Source of the DNA: Streptomyces sulfonofaciens
GTDB taxonomy: Bacteria; Actinomycetota; Actinomycetes; Streptomycetales; Streptomycetaceae
Assembly: GCF_014656295.1 (NCBI RefSeq)
Contig: NZ_BNCD01000003.1
Span: 1-64,000, forward strand
Length of the DNA stretch: 64,000 nucleotides
Direction: 5' to 3'
Numbering within the stretch: position 1 is the stretch's first letter; every line of letters begins with the position of its first letter. Positions 50,555-60,785 of the stretch are shown here, in pieces. The notes below the pieces were generated by a model. That model saw only the letters and a program-made list of their open reading frames with translations, had not been told where the DNA came from and ran no database searches. The translations under genes were made by a program, and so were the position numbers.

Positions 50555-50885
50555 ACGGCCCAGGCGCCCTGAGCCGAGCCCCGGCGCCATGAGCGCCCCC
50601 GGCCGCGCCCTGGGCGGGTTGCCTGCGGTCCGAGGGATCGGACGGCACACCTGCACCCGAAGGGGTGAATCCACCACCGTCCGGTCCCGCACGGCAAGGC
50701 CCCTCCGCCACGGTCCACGCCGCCACGGCGCGCAGCCGTGCGCGAGGCAGGGAAGCCGCGTCCCGGGGTCCCGCCGGGGCGGCGGGACGAGCCCGCGGGC
50801 AAAGCGCCGCAGGGCCCCGCGGAAGCCGTTCACCCGGCCGGACCTCGCGGGATTGCCGTGCGCCACGGCCGGGAACCCGATTCCA
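50555..50885. other. Intergenic region before GH15
   Basis: A 331-base GC-rich gap with no gene or clear repeat. It should contain the promoter of the GH15 gene. The ribosome site just before the ATG is weak. Confidence 0.4.
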
Positions 50886-52682
50886 ATGCAGCGACGCATC
50901 GAGGACTACGCGATCATCGGCGATCACCAGACCGCCGCTCTGGTGAGCCGCAGGGGCTCGATCGACTGGCTCTGCCTGCCGCGTTTCGACTCGGCCGCCT
51001 GCTTCGCCGCGCTGCTCGGCACCGACGAGAACGGCCACTGGCTCCTCGCCCCGAAGGGCGCGGCCGCCTGTACCCGCCGCGGCTACCGGCCCGACACGCT
51101 GGTCCTCGACACGGAGTGGGACACCGCCGACGGCAGCGTCCGCGTCACCGACCTGATGCCGCAGCGCGACGTCTACCCGGACGTGGTGCGGATCGTCGAG
51201 GGCCTCTCCGGCCGCGTCACCGTGCGCAGCACCCTGCGGCTGCGCTTCGACTACGGCTCCGTGGTGCCCTGGATGCGCAGGGCGGACGGCCACCGGGTGG
51301 CCATCGCCGGCCCGGACTCGGCCTGGCTGCGCAGCGAGCCCGAGGTGCGAAGCTGGGGCAAGAACTTCGGCACCTACGCGGAGTTCACCGTCGCGGAGGG
51401 CGAGAGGGTCGCCTTCGTCCTCACCTGGCACCCCTCCCACGAGCCCCGCCCCGAGCTGATCGACCCGTTCCAGGCCCTTGAGGACAGCATCGACGACTGG
51501 CGGGCCTGGGCGTCGCACTGCGGCTACCGGGGGCCTTACCACGAGCAGGTGCTGCGCTCGCTGATGGTCCTCAAGGCCCTCACCTACGCGCCCACCGGCG
51601 GCATCGTCGCCGCGGCCACCACCTCCCTGCCGGAGGAGCTGGGCGGCGTACGGAACTGGGACTACCGCTACTGCTGGCTGCGGGACTCCACCCTCACCCT
51701 CGACGCCCTGCTCGCCGCCGGCCACCTGGAAGAGGCGAAGGCGTGGCGGGACTGGCTGCTGCGGGCCGTCGCGGGCGACCCGGCCGACCTCCAGATCATG
51801 TACGGGCTCTCCGGCGAGCGCCGCATCCCCGAGTTCGAGCTGCCGTGGCTGCCCGGCTACGAGAACTCCGCACCGGTACGCACCGGCAACCAGGCCGTGG
51901 AGCAGCTCCAGCTCGACGTGTACGGCGAGGTCATCGACTCGCTGACGCTGGCCGCACGGGCCGGCCTCGGCTCGCAGCCGCACGCCTGGCGGATGCAGAA
52001 CGCGCTGCTGGAGTTTCTGGAGTCCACCTGGCAGCAGCCGGACGCAGGGCTCTGGGAGGTGCGCGGCCCCCGCAGGCACTTCGTCCACTCCAAGATCATG
52101 TCGTGGGTGGCGGCCGACCGGGCGGTGCGGGCCATGGAGGCCGATCCGGGCCTGGGCGGGGACGTGGACCGCTGGCGCCGGATGCGCGACGCGATCAAAC
52201 GCGAGGTGTGCGAGCGGGGCTACGACCCCGACCGGAACACCTTCACCCAGTCCTACGGCTCCGCCGACCTGGACGCCGCGCTGCTGCTCATCCCGCGCAC
52301 CGGCTTCCTGCCGCCCACCGACTCCCGCGTCGTGGGCACCGTCGACGCGGTGTGCCGGGAACTGTCGCACGGCGGCCTCCTGCGCCGCTACACCAGCGAG
52401 GCGTCGGAGGTGGACGGGCTGCCGGGCACCGAGAACGCCTTCATCGTGTGCTCGTTCTGGCTGGCGGACGCGCTGTTCCTGATGGGCCGCAAACAGCAGG
52501 CGCGCGACCTCTTCGACCGGCTGGTCGGCCTCTGCAACGACGTCGGCCTGCTCGCGGAGGAGTACGACCCGGACACCGAACGCCAGCTCGGGAACTTCCC
52601 GCAGGCGTTCAGCCACATCGGCCTGGTCCACACCGCGTTCGTGCTGTACGGGGAGACGGGCGGCGGGCTGGGGGGCGAGTAG
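50886..52682 (+). CDS. GH15 family glucoamylase/trehalase-like enzyme
   Basis: Cytoplasmic GH15 enzyme of 598 residues. The N-terminal beta-sandwich starts RIEDYAIIGDHQTAALVSRR. The (alpha/alpha)6 barrel carries GGVRNWDYRYCWLRDSTLTL near residue 258, the acid Glu region RRIPEFELPWLPGYE near 320 with GNQAVEQLQLDVYGEV, and the base Glu in LLAEEYDPDTERQLGNFPQA near 560. Actinomycete members of this type act as trehalases or dextran/maltooligosaccharide glucosidases. Start is placed at the MQRRIEDYA ATG, which matches the family N-terminus. This is core genome, not part of the island. Confidence 0.9.
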   Translation: MQRRIEDYAIIGDHQTAALVSRRGSIDWLCLPRFDSAACFAALLGTDENGHWLLAPKGAAACTRRGYRPDTLVLDTEWDTADGSVRVTDLMPQRDVYPDVVRIVEGLSGRVTVRSTLRLRFDYGSVVPWMRRADGHRVAIAGPDSAWLRSEPEVRSWGKNFGTYAEFTVAEGERVAFVLTWHPSHEPRPELIDPFQALEDSIDDWRAWASHCGYRGPYHEQVLRSLMVLKALTYAPTGGIVAAATTSLPEELGGVRNWDYRYCWLRDSTLTLDALLAAGHLEEAKAWRDWLLRAVAGDPADLQIMYGLSGERRIPEFELPWLPGYENSAPVRTGNQAVEQLQLDVYGEVIDSLTLAARAGLGSQPHAWRMQNALLEFLESTWQQPDAGLWEVRGPRRHFVHSKIMSWVAADRAVRAMEADPGLGGDVDRWRRMRDAIKREVCERGYDPDRNTFTQSYGSADLDAALLLIPRTGFLPPTDSRVVGTVDAVCRELSHGGLLRRYTSEASEVDGLPGTENAFIVCSFWLADALFLMGRKQQARDLFDRLVGLCNDVGLLAEEYDPDTERQLGNFPQAFSHIGLVHTAFVLYGETGGGLGGE

Positions 52683-52713
52683 CGGCCGGAACGCGGGCTG
52701 GCAGGATGTCCGC

Positions 52714-53529
52714 ATGGATCTGGGACTCAAGGGCCGTGTGTACATCGTCACCGGCGCCACCCGCGGCCTGGGCAACGCCACCGCGCGTGAGCTGCTCGCG
52801 GACGGCGCGAAGGTGGTCATCACCGGGCGGGACGAGCGGCGGGTGGCCGAGGCCGCCGACGAGCTCGGCGCGGGCGCGGTGGGCGTGGTCGCCGACAACG
52901 CCGACCCGGCGGCGCCGGACCGCCTGGTGGGCGCCGCCTACGAGCACTTCGGCGCGCTGCACGGGCTGCTGATCAGCGTCGGCGGTCCCGCTCCCGGACC
53001 GGCCGCCGGCGCCACGGACGAGCAGTGGACGTCGGCCTTCGAGTCCGTGTTCCTCGGCGCGGTACGGCTCGCCCGCACGGCCGCGGCACGGCTCGGGGCG
53101 GGGGATGCCGGCGCCGGGCGGGGCTCCGGTGCGCAAGGGGACGGCGGCACCGGCGAGGCGGACGCGGTGATCGGGTTCGTGCTGTCCGGCTCGGTGCACG
53201 AGCCGATACCCGGTCTCGCTATCTCCAACGGCCTGCGCCCCGGTCTCGCGGGTTTCGCCAAGACCCTCGCGAGCGAGCTGGGACCGCGTGGCATACGCGT
53301 GCTGGGGCTGCTGCCCGGGCGCATCGACACGGACCGGGTGCGCGAGCTTGACGCCCTGGCCGCCGATCCCGCGGCCGCCCGCGCGGCTTCGGGGGCCCGT
53401 ATCCCGCTGCGCCGCTACGGCACACCGCAGGAGTTCGGCCGGACCGCCGCATTCCTGCTCTCCCCCGCGGCCTCGTACCTGACCGGCATCATGCTGCCGG
53501 TGGACGGCGGCGCACGGCACGGCTTCTGA
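52714..53529 (+). CDS. SDR family oxidoreductase with atypical active site
   Basis: Short-chain dehydrogenase-like protein of 271 residues. The cofactor motif VTGATRGLGNATA is near residue 13, with GRDERR and LLISVGGPAPG. The catalytic Ser is in FVLSGSVHEP near 155, but the YxxxK motif reads SNGLR, so Tyr is Ser and Lys is Arg. The C-terminus is normal (GRTAAFLLSPAASYLTGIML, VDGGARHGF). This looks like a known atypical actinomycete SDR group. It starts 32 bases after the GH15 stop and may be co-transcribed with it. A Gly-rich insertion lies at about 130-145. Confidence 0.85.
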   Translation: MDLGLKGRVYIVTGATRGLGNATARELLADGAKVVITGRDERRVAEAADELGAGAVGVVADNADPAAPDRLVGAAYEHFGALHGLLISVGGPAPGPAAGATDEQWTSAFESVFLGAVRLARTAAARLGAGDAGAGRGSGAQGDGGTGEADAVIGFVLSGSVHEPIPGLAISNGLRPGLAGFAKTLASELGPRGIRVLGLLPGRIDTDRVRELDALAADPAAARAASGARIPLRRYGTPQEFGRTAAFLLSPAASYLTGIMLPVDGGARHGF

Positions 53530-53601
53530 GCGCACCGCTCCGGCCCCGTCGCAGCCGGGCCCCCCGTTGCCCCGCCCGTCGTCCCCGAGCCCGCCGCGGC
53601 C

Positions 53602-53648
53602 GAGTCGGCGTCTCCGCAGAGTCGGCGTCTCGGCCGAGTCGGCGTCTC
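53602..53648. repeat. Short tandem repeat, 17-base period
   Basis: GAGTCGGCGTCTC occurs at 53602, 53619 and 53636, giving three copies at exactly 17-base spacing, between the 3' ends of convergent genes. Confidence 0.7.
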
Positions 53649-53726
53649 CGAGCCCGTCGCGGCCCAGCCCGCCATGACGGCCCGCGCGCCGGCTCGCGCC
53701 CGCACGGCCCCGAGCCCTCGCGGCCG

Positions 53727-54314
53727 CTACAGCACCCGCTGGGCCCGGTGCTTGACCGGGCGGAGCTGCACGGTGGCGGGCAGCCGGCGCAGGCGGGCGG
53801 ACTCGCGCGCCACCTCCAGCGGCCCGGTCGTGAGCCGGTGCAGGGTGTCGCCGGGCGCCGCCTGCGGTTCGAGCAGCAGCCGCAGCCGGGTACGGGGCGA
53901 CTCGCGCCGTCCGGTGAGAACCACGTCGGCCCGCTCGACGCCGTCCAGCGCCGATGCCTCACCGGCCAGGACCGCTTCCACGGCCCGGCCCCGCAGCAGC
54001 GCCTCCTCACCGTCGCCGGTGTCCACGAGCACCTCCGCCAGCCGGTGCCTGCGCAGCACCGAGGAGAGCCACCACAGGGCGAGCAGCAGCGCCAGGGCAA
54101 GCACCGCGAAGACGGTGGGCCACCACCAGTCGCTGTCGTGCCAGCGCGTCCGCTCGTGCCGGCTCAGCAGGACGTCGTCCTCACCCTGGTGGATCCACCA
54201 GCCCGGTGCCTTGGCGCCGAGGCCGACCGCGAGCACCGGCACGCCGAGCGCCAGCAGCACCAGGCCGGTGAGGCCCACCAGCACCCGGTTGACCGTCTTG
54301 AGCACCGTCCTCAC
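53727..54314 (-). CDS. AmaP-type alkaline shock response membrane anchor protein
   Basis: Membrane protein of 195 residues resembling AmaP, which anchors Asp23 proteins at the membrane in Gram-positive bacteria. The first helix is RVLVGLTGLVLLALGVPVLA, a loop carries GWWIHQGEDDVLL, and the second helix is TVFAVLALALLLALWWLSSV. A small alpha/beta domain follows (residues 95-190). The GTG start overlaps the stop of the DUF6286 gene (GTGA), so it is coupled. It is the last gene of the Asp23 cluster. Confidence 0.8.
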   Translation of the reverse strand: MRTVLKTVNRVLVGLTGLVLLALGVPVLAVGLGAKAPGWWIHQGEDDVLLSRHERTRWHDSDWWWPTVFAVLALALLLALWWLSSVLRRHRLAEVLVDTGDGEEALLRGRAVEAVLAGEASALDGVERADVVLTGRRESPRTRLRLLLEPQAAPGDTLHRLTTGPLEVARESARLRRLPATVQLRPVKHRAQRVL

Positions 54315-55024
54315 CGCTTCCTGCTCGCGCGCTTGACGTGCACCGTCAGGGCGGGGGGGCTGGCCAGGCCCAGGTCCCTGATGCCGTTGCCGAGCGCGGC
54401 GTACAGGTCGGAGCGGACCTCGTCGAGCTCCCGGAAGTGCGAGACGGCGCGGACGCGTACCGAGCGCCGCCGGGTGCGCACCCCCGCCGACTGCACCCCG
54501 GGCACCTCCATGGCCCGGTCCCTGAGCACCAGGGTGACCGCGGCGCGGTGCAGACCGGCCCGTACGTCCGCGTGGGTGCGCACCATCGGCAGCAGCCTGC
54601 GCCGGCCGGGGGTGACGGCGAGCAGCAGCAGCCACAGCCCGAGCGCGGTCACCGCGGCCGCGCCCGCCAGCACCGCCGTGTCGTCGAGGTGGCGGGAGGC
54701 GAGGCCGTCCGCGAGGTTCTTGCGCCACTGCATCGCGGACCGTCCGGCGCGCACCGAGGCGAGGTCGTAGAGCACCAGGCCGCTGGCCGCGAAGACGAGC
54801 AGCGCCACGATGCCGGCCGGCACCCTGCGCGGCGACCAGAAGCGGCCGGCCCTGCCGGCGCCGTCGACGGGGTTGTAGACCGTGGCGGAGGAGGGTTCGC
54901 CGGCGCCCTCCCGCGCCTTCTCCAGGACCGGCAGCCGCTGTGTGGTGCCGGCCTCGTGCGACCCGGTCCCCCCGGCGGAGTCGGCGCGCCCGGCACCGCC
55001 GGGGGTGTGGCCGGGCTCGCTCAT
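54311..55024 (-). CDS. DUF6286-type membrane protein of the Asp23 cluster
   Basis: Protein of 237 residues with a disordered Gly/Ala-rich N-terminus, two transmembrane helices (GIVALLVFAASGLVLYDLAS near residue 72 and AAAVTALGLWLLLLAV near 122) and a C-terminal domain (VTLVLRDRAMEVPGVQSAGV, RSVRVRAVSHFRELDEVRSD). It is a standard member of the actinomycete Asp23/AmaP locus; the biochemical role is unknown. Start and stop overlap both neighbours by four bases, so the three genes are translationally coupled. Confidence 0.78.
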   Translation of the reverse strand: MSEPGHTPGGAGRADSAGGTGSHEAGTTQRLPVLEKAREGAGEPSSATVYNPVDGAGRAGRFWSPRRVPAGIVALLVFAASGLVLYDLASVRAGRSAMQWRKNLADGLASRHLDDTAVLAGAAAVTALGLWLLLLAVTPGRRRLLPMVRTHADVRAGLHRAAVTLVLRDRAMEVPGVQSAGVRTRRRSVRVRAVSHFRELDEVRSDLYAALGNGIRDLGLASPPALTVHVKRASRKR

Positions 55025-55368
55025 CGCGTCCTCCCCTGTCCCTCGCCGCGCGTCCGGGCCGAGTGCAGCCGCTCCACCTGGACGACGACCTCGCGCACCG
55101 CCATGCCTGCCAACGCCTTTACCCGCTGGGTCACCTGCCGACGCACCTCGGCGCAGCGGCCCCCGATGTCGCACGGGTACTCCAGATCGACGCTGATGCG
55201 CACCCGTGCCGTGCCCTGGTGCACGGCGACCGTTGCGTGCGGGGCGCTGCCGTCGCGCGGCACGGTCCCCAGCGCCTCGTGGGCCGCCTGTGAGGCGATC
55301 TTGGCGACCACCCGGTCGGTGATCCGGGTGGCACCGCGCTCCGCCGCACCGACGGTCTGACCGGGCAC
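55021..55368 (-). CDS. Asp23/Gls24 family envelope stress protein (short)
   Basis: Short Asp23-like protein of 115 residues: TRITDRVVAKIASQAAHEAL, ATVAVHQGTARVRISVDLEY, CDIGGRCAEVRRQVTQRVKA and VREVVVQVERL. The alternating strand/helix pattern matches Asp23. GTG at 55368 is the start. It lies between the small membrane protein and the DUF6286 gene and presumably sits at the membrane with AmaP. Confidence 0.8.
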   Translation of the reverse strand: MPGQTVGAAERGATRITDRVVAKIASQAAHEALGTVPRDGSAPHATVAVHQGTARVRISVDLEYPCDIGGRCAEVRRQVTQRVKALAGMAVREVVVQVERLHSARTRGEGQGRTR

Positions 55369-55374
55369 CCGGCG

Positions 55375-55560
55375 TCACCGCCGCCGGCTGCCGCGCGAGC
55401 GGAAGAAGTCGCCCGGTTCGAGATCACCGTCCGCGAACCGACCGGCTACGAAGCCGATGGCACCCAACGCCGCCACCAGCAGAAATGCCCAGAACCCGCC
55501 GAAGTACCCGGCGAATCCCAGAACCATACCGGCCACCATGCCGATCATTGGCGTGCTCAT
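55375..55560 (-). CDS. Small DUF2273-like membrane protein
   Basis: A 61-residue protein made of two hydrophobic helices (MIGMVAGMVLGFAGYFGGFW and AFLLVAALGAIGFVAG) and a polar tail (DLEPGDFFRSRGSRR). It matches the small DUF2273-type protein usual in Asp23 clusters. It ends six bases before the next gene. Confidence 0.75.
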   Translation of the reverse strand: MSTPMIGMVAGMVLGFAGYFGGFWAFLLVAALGAIGFVAGRFADGDLEPGDFFRSRGSRRR

Positions 55561-55639
55561 CGTGCGCTCCTTGGTGAGTGGCGGTCGGCCCGTGTGCGAG
55601 GCGTCGTCGCCGGACGACGCCGATGATCGACGGACGACG

Positions 55640-56131
55640 CTACTGCAGACGGGTCTCGCTCTCCTCCTCCTCTTCCTCGGGAAGCTTCACATCGCTGACC
55701 GCGATGTTGACCTCCACGACCTCCAGGCTGGTCATGCGCTCCACCGCTCCGACCACGTTCTCCCGCACATCCCGTGCGACGTCGGAGATCGCCACGCCGT
55801 AGTCGACGACGATCTCCAGGTCGAGCGCGGTCTGCAACTCGCCCACCTCGGCCTTGACGCCCCGCGAGACGGACCTGGCGCCACCCGGGACGCGCTCGCG
55901 CATCGCGCCGAAGGTGCGGGCGATACCGCTGCCCATGGCGTGCACACCGATGACGTCCCGGGCGGCGAGCCCGGCGATCTTCTCGACGACGCCGTCGGCG
56001 ATGGTGGTGCGGCCGCGCTCGGCCGGTTCGCCGATGCGACGCTGGCCGCCCCTCCTGGTCTGCTCGGTCTGCCTGTCCGGAGAGGCCTTCTCCGCGGTCC
56101 CCGACCCGCTCCATCCTGTGGTGTCGGCCAT
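55640..56131 (-). CDS. Asp23/Gls24 family envelope stress protein
   Basis: Full-length Asp23 protein of 163 residues. After a polar N-terminus come GRTTIADGVVEKIAGLAARD, VIGVHAMGSG, ELQTALDLEIVVDYGVAISD and VRENVVGAVERMTSLEVVEV, and an acidic tail with six consecutive Glu. It heads the cluster, with 79 bases to the next gene, and forms the membrane-associated stress scaffold with AmaP. Confidence 0.88.
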   Translation of the reverse strand: MADTTGWSGSGTAEKASPDRQTEQTRRGGQRRIGEPAERGRTTIADGVVEKIAGLAARDVIGVHAMGSGIARTFGAMRERVPGGARSVSRGVKAEVGELQTALDLEIVVDYGVAISDVARDVRENVVGAVERMTSLEVVEVNIAVSDVKLPEEEEEESETRLQ

Positions 56132-56567
56132 CGCGATTCATCCCTTTCGGACGGAGGTGTACTCCTTTATGGGAATTCCACTTCTTTGACCACAGTAAGC
56201 GCAATGACCGCAGCTCGCGCCGGGGATGGGGCAAACCGGAGCAACGGAGTCGGACGGCCCGTCCACCCCGGCGCACCGCTGTCCCCACCTCGGCCACCCG
56301 CGTCGGGCCCGAGGAGCCTGCGGACACCTTCCTGGGACCGCCTTCCGTCCGCCGGCGAACCCGGCGCGCGGCGACCGGCGACCGGTAGCCGTGCCGGACG
56401 GCGACCGCGCGGGACGGCGGCGGGAGGCTCCGGAGCCGGGGCCGGGTCAGTGCCGGGGCCGGGTCAGTGCCGGGGCAGGTCAGTGCCGGGGCCGGGAGCG
56501 GCTCGGGGCCGGGACCGGGAGCGGCTCGGGGACCCTCCGATCGGGCGCGGCACCGTCGAACGGGTTC
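56132..56567. repeat. Intergenic region with 18-base GC-rich tandem repeat
   Basis: The 436-base gap should hold the Asp23 promoter near 56140-56200, where it is AT-richer. At 56435-56531 it contains several imperfect units of GCCGGGGCCGGGTCAGT followed by GGGAGCGGCTCGGG variants. No gene is supported. Confidence 0.6.
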
Positions 56568-57359
56568 CTAGTCGCCGATGCCCGCCAGGTCCCGCAGCCG
56601 GCGGGCCTGGGCGGAGCGTTCCGCCGCACGCTGCTCGTCGTAGGAGCGGCCGGCCGCGCCCTGGAGCAGCGCCTTGGTCTCGACGACCGCGTCGCGCGGC
56701 GCGGCGAGCAGCGCCGCGGCGAGGTCGTCGGTGGCGGCGTCCAGCTCGGCGCGGGGTACGACCAGGTTCACCAGACCGGTACGGGCTGCCTCGTCGGCGT
56801 GTACGTAGCGGCCGGTCACGCAGATCTCCAGGGCCCTGGCGTAGCCGACGATGCCGACGAGCGGATGGGTGCCCGCGAGGTCCGGCACAAGGCCCAGAGC
56901 GGTCTCACGCATGGCGAACTGGACGTCGTCGGCCGCCACCCGCAGATCGGCGGCCAGCGCGAGCTGGAAGCCCGCACCGATGGCATGCCCCTGGACGGCC
57001 GCGATGGACAGCACATCGGGGCGCCGCCACCAGGTGAACGCCTCCTGGAACGTGGCTATGGCGGCGTCCAGCTCCGCGTCCGGACGGCGCGCCAGATCGG
57101 TGAACGACGGCTCGCCGTCGAGGCCCTCGGGCGTGAACGCCTGCCTGTCGAGCCCTGCGGAGAAGGACACGCCCTCGGCGCGCAGCACCACCACGCGGAC
57201 GCTGCCGGGCAGGGCACTGCCCGCCTCCGCGAGCGCCCGCCACAGGGCCATGCTCTGGGCGTTGCGCTTGGCCGGACGGGTGAGCGTCACCGTGGCGATC
57301 GCCTCGTCGACGGTGAGTCGCACACCGTCCTTGTCGATTACCGGGTCGAGCGAAACCAT
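56568..57359 (-). CDS. Enoyl-CoA hydratase/isomerase family protein
   Basis: Crotonase-fold enzyme of 263 residues for acyl-CoA metabolism. Oxyanion-hole segments are VSFSAGLDRQAF near residue 66 and IAAVQGHAIGAGFQLALAAD near 125. The catalytic-loop region reads MRETALGLVPDLAGTHPLVG near 150, with Asp rather than the second Glu of true hydratases, so isomerase or another activity is possible. The C-terminus has the usual helix (RDAVVETKALLQGAA). It stands alone in core sequence. Confidence 0.88.
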   Translation of the reverse strand: MVSLDPVIDKDGVRLTVDEAIATVTLTRPAKRNAQSMALWRALAEAGSALPGSVRVVVLRAEGVSFSAGLDRQAFTPEGLDGEPSFTDLARRPDAELDAAIATFQEAFTWWRRPDVLSIAAVQGHAIGAGFQLALAADLRVAADDVQFAMRETALGLVPDLAGTHPLVGIVGYARALEICVTGRYVHADEAARTGLVNLVVPRAELDAATDDLAAALLAAPRDAVVETKALLQGAAGRSYDEQRAAERSAQARRLRDLAGIGD

Positions 57360-57529
57360 GGGCTCCTCCGATGGGCCGCAGTCAGGCAGGGTGCAGCCCT
57401 CGACCGAGGACGACACCCATAAGTGACTGAACAGTAACCACCCGGCCGATCATGGGAAACCCCAGGTCCGCAAGGCACCGGGGAGGAACCGGCCGGGTGG
57501 CACCACCGAAGGCGGTGGGCCGCCCGCCG

Positions 57530-57751
57530 TTAGCTGGCGGAGGCCTTCTTGCCCCGCGTGGCCCCGCCGCGTCCCCGCAGCGTGACCCCGGACTCGCTCA
57601 GCATCCGGTGGACGAAGCCATACGAGCGGCCGGTTTCCTCGGCCAGCGCCCGAATGCTCGCACCGGAGTCGTACTTCTTCTTCAGGTCTGCCGCGAGCTT
57701 GTCGCGCGCGGCGCCGGTCACCCGGCTGCCCTTCTTCAGAGTCTCGGCCAC
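57530..57751 (-). CDS. Small helix-turn-helix protein
   Basis: A 73-residue basic protein starting at a GTG with GAGGAG upstream: VAETLKKGSRVTGAARDKLA, DLKKKYDSGASIRALAEETG, RSYGFVHRMLSESGVTLRGR and a GGATRGKKASAS tail. The middle is a clear HTH (ASIRALAEETGRSYGFVHRM). It is a widely conserved Streptomyces type; targets are unknown. A frame extending further upstream is not conserved in style. Confidence 0.82.
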   Translation of the reverse strand: MAETLKKGSRVTGAARDKLAADLKKKYDSGASIRALAEETGRSYGFVHRMLSESGVTLRGRGGATRGKKASAS

Positions 57752-58106
57752 CCGTGCCTCCTCATGGGAAGTGCGCTCTGGACTCTCATGATCACCCCTA
57801 CCGGGCTTCCTGGCCACCCATTCGGCAAGGTCCATAGGACAAGGATCAGCCTCAAAACAATGATCAACACAAATGGAATGATTAATTCCGATGCCTGGCC
57901 TTGTCGTGACGCACCGCAATCGGCGATAAAACCGCAGCTCAACGGGGTCGAAAGGAAACGGTTCCGGCACAGGAGGGGTTCAGCGCCGAAATCCATGGCG
58001 GACACACCGGGGTACCAGGCGATCTCACACAGATGGTGGATCACGGATCGGCCGAATGATCCATCCGCAGGGGATCAGCCGTTCGAGCGCTCCAGGGTGA
58101 CGGGAA
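57752..58106. promoter_or_regulatory. AT-rich upstream region of the HTH gene
   Basis: No gene is supported. Bases 57835-57905 are distinctly AT-rich for this genome (for example CAAAACAATGATCAACACAA) and probably contain the promoter of the HTH gene, transcribed leftward. The right half has nothing recognisable before the hairpin. Confidence 0.45.
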
Positions 58107-58162
58107 CGGCAGGTCGGGCCCTGCCCGGTGACCTGGGCCACCGGGCAGGGCCCGACCTGCCG
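58107..58162. terminator. Perfect 24-base hairpin downstream of ABC-F gene
   Basis: Arms 58107-58130 and 58139-58162 are perfectly complementary around the 8-base loop ACCTGGGC. The hairpin lies 44 bases past the stop of the ABC-F gene on its transcribed side, so it is very likely its terminator. Confidence 0.8.
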
Positions 58163-58205
58163 GGATTGCGCCGGACGCCGGCCGGGGCGTCGGCAGGGCG
58201 TCCGC

Positions 58206-59804
<1,599 letters not shown>

Positions 59805-60262
59805 GGACAGACTCCAGGGCGGGGGCGGTGAGGGGACGGCGGACGTGACGTGTCGGGCGGTGCCGCGCGCGGCTCGCCACCCGAGCGCGAGGGCGCGAAG
59901 GGCGGCGGCGACGGGCGTGCGTCACGCCGTCTAATGCGCAAGGAGAATGGCCATGCCCTGAATTCTAACGGCACCGCGCAACCGGTTCTCCTCCCTGGCC
60001 CACCGGCCGTCCGTGCCCGGGGCCCACCTCGCCCCCGCCGGTGCCCGCCGACCCGTCCCGAGAAGCTCCGCCCCTGGTCACCGCCGTCGCGTTCACCCGT
60101 TCGGCGCACTGAGGACGCCGCCGGGCACGGCGCGCACCACGATGAAGGGGCAGATGAAGGGGCAGATGAAGCGCCAGGCGTCGACAGGCCGCGCAGCCGG
60201 GCCCGCGGGCACCGCCCCGCGTGGTCGGCGGGTGCCACGCGGCCGCCGAAGGAGGCAGGGAC
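59805..60262. other. Divergent intergenic region with 12-base tandem repeat
   Basis: A 458-base gap between the ABC-F and VOC gene starts. It carries promoters for both. GATGAAGGGGCA is repeated in tandem at 60141-60172 (two full units and a partial third), shortly before the VOC gene. No gene is supported. Confidence 0.5.
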
Positions 60263-60682
60263 ATGACGGACACCAGGACGGGCAAGGGCGTACGGGCGAG
60301 CGTCTGCCCGACGCTGCTGTACACGGACGCGCGGGCGGCCATCCAGGAGCTCACGGAGGGCCTGGGGTTCACCGAGGTGAACGTCTACGAGGACGGCGGC
60401 GGCACGGTGATGCACGCCGAGCTGGCCCAGGGCAACGGCGCCGTGATGCTCGGCACCAGGGGCCGCGGCGGCACCTACGACCAGACGATGCAGGCCGCGG
60501 GCCCCGCGGGCGTGTACGTGGCCGTGGAGGACGTCGACGCCCACCACCGGCGGGCCGAGGAGCACGGGGTGGAGATCCTGATGCCCCCGACGGAGCGGGA
60601 GTACGGCTCGCGCGAGTACCGGGCCAGGGATCTGGAGGGCAACGTGTGGAGCTTCGGCACGTACAGCCCGGCGCTCTCCTGA
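60263..60682 (+). CDS. VOC family protein (glyoxalase/bleomycin-resistance fold)
   Basis: Vicinal-oxygen-chelate fold protein of 139 residues: SVCPTLLYTDARAAIQELTE, EVNVYEDGGGTVMHAELAQG, YVAVEDVDAHHRRAEEHGVE and SREYRARDLEGNVWSFGTYS. The final DLEGNVWSFGTY is typical of PhnB-like or YaeR-like members. Substrate is unknown. The ATG follows GGAGG with good spacing. Confidence 0.87.
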   Translation: MTDTRTGKGVRASVCPTLLYTDARAAIQELTEGLGFTEVNVYEDGGGTVMHAELAQGNGAVMLGTRGRGGTYDQTMQAAGPAGVYVAVEDVDAHHRRAEEHGVEILMPPTEREYGSREYRARDLEGNVWSFGTYSPALS

Positions 60683-60737
60683 GGGCGCGGGCGGCGGGCC
60701 ACCGGGGCCGAGGCCCGGCCGGTGCTGCGCTCCGGGC

Positions 60738-60771
60738 CCGCTCCCGTGCGGCGCGCGCCGCACGGGAGCGG
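60738..60771. terminator. Perfect 34-base palindrome between convergent genes
   Basis: Arms 60738-60754 and 60755-60771 are perfect inverse complements with no spacer. The palindrome lies between the 3' ends of the VOC gene and the HEAT-like gene, and would serve as a two-way terminator. Confidence 0.75.
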
Positions 60772-60785
60772 TCGGGGCCACCGTG

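Noticed and set aside
49328..50899. 523-codon minus-strand frame over the junction and SURF1
   Set aside because: It crosses the island boundary, the zinc-ribbon remnant and SURF1 in antisense, and has low-complexity composition. Only the short 37-codon frame inside the repeat is considered.
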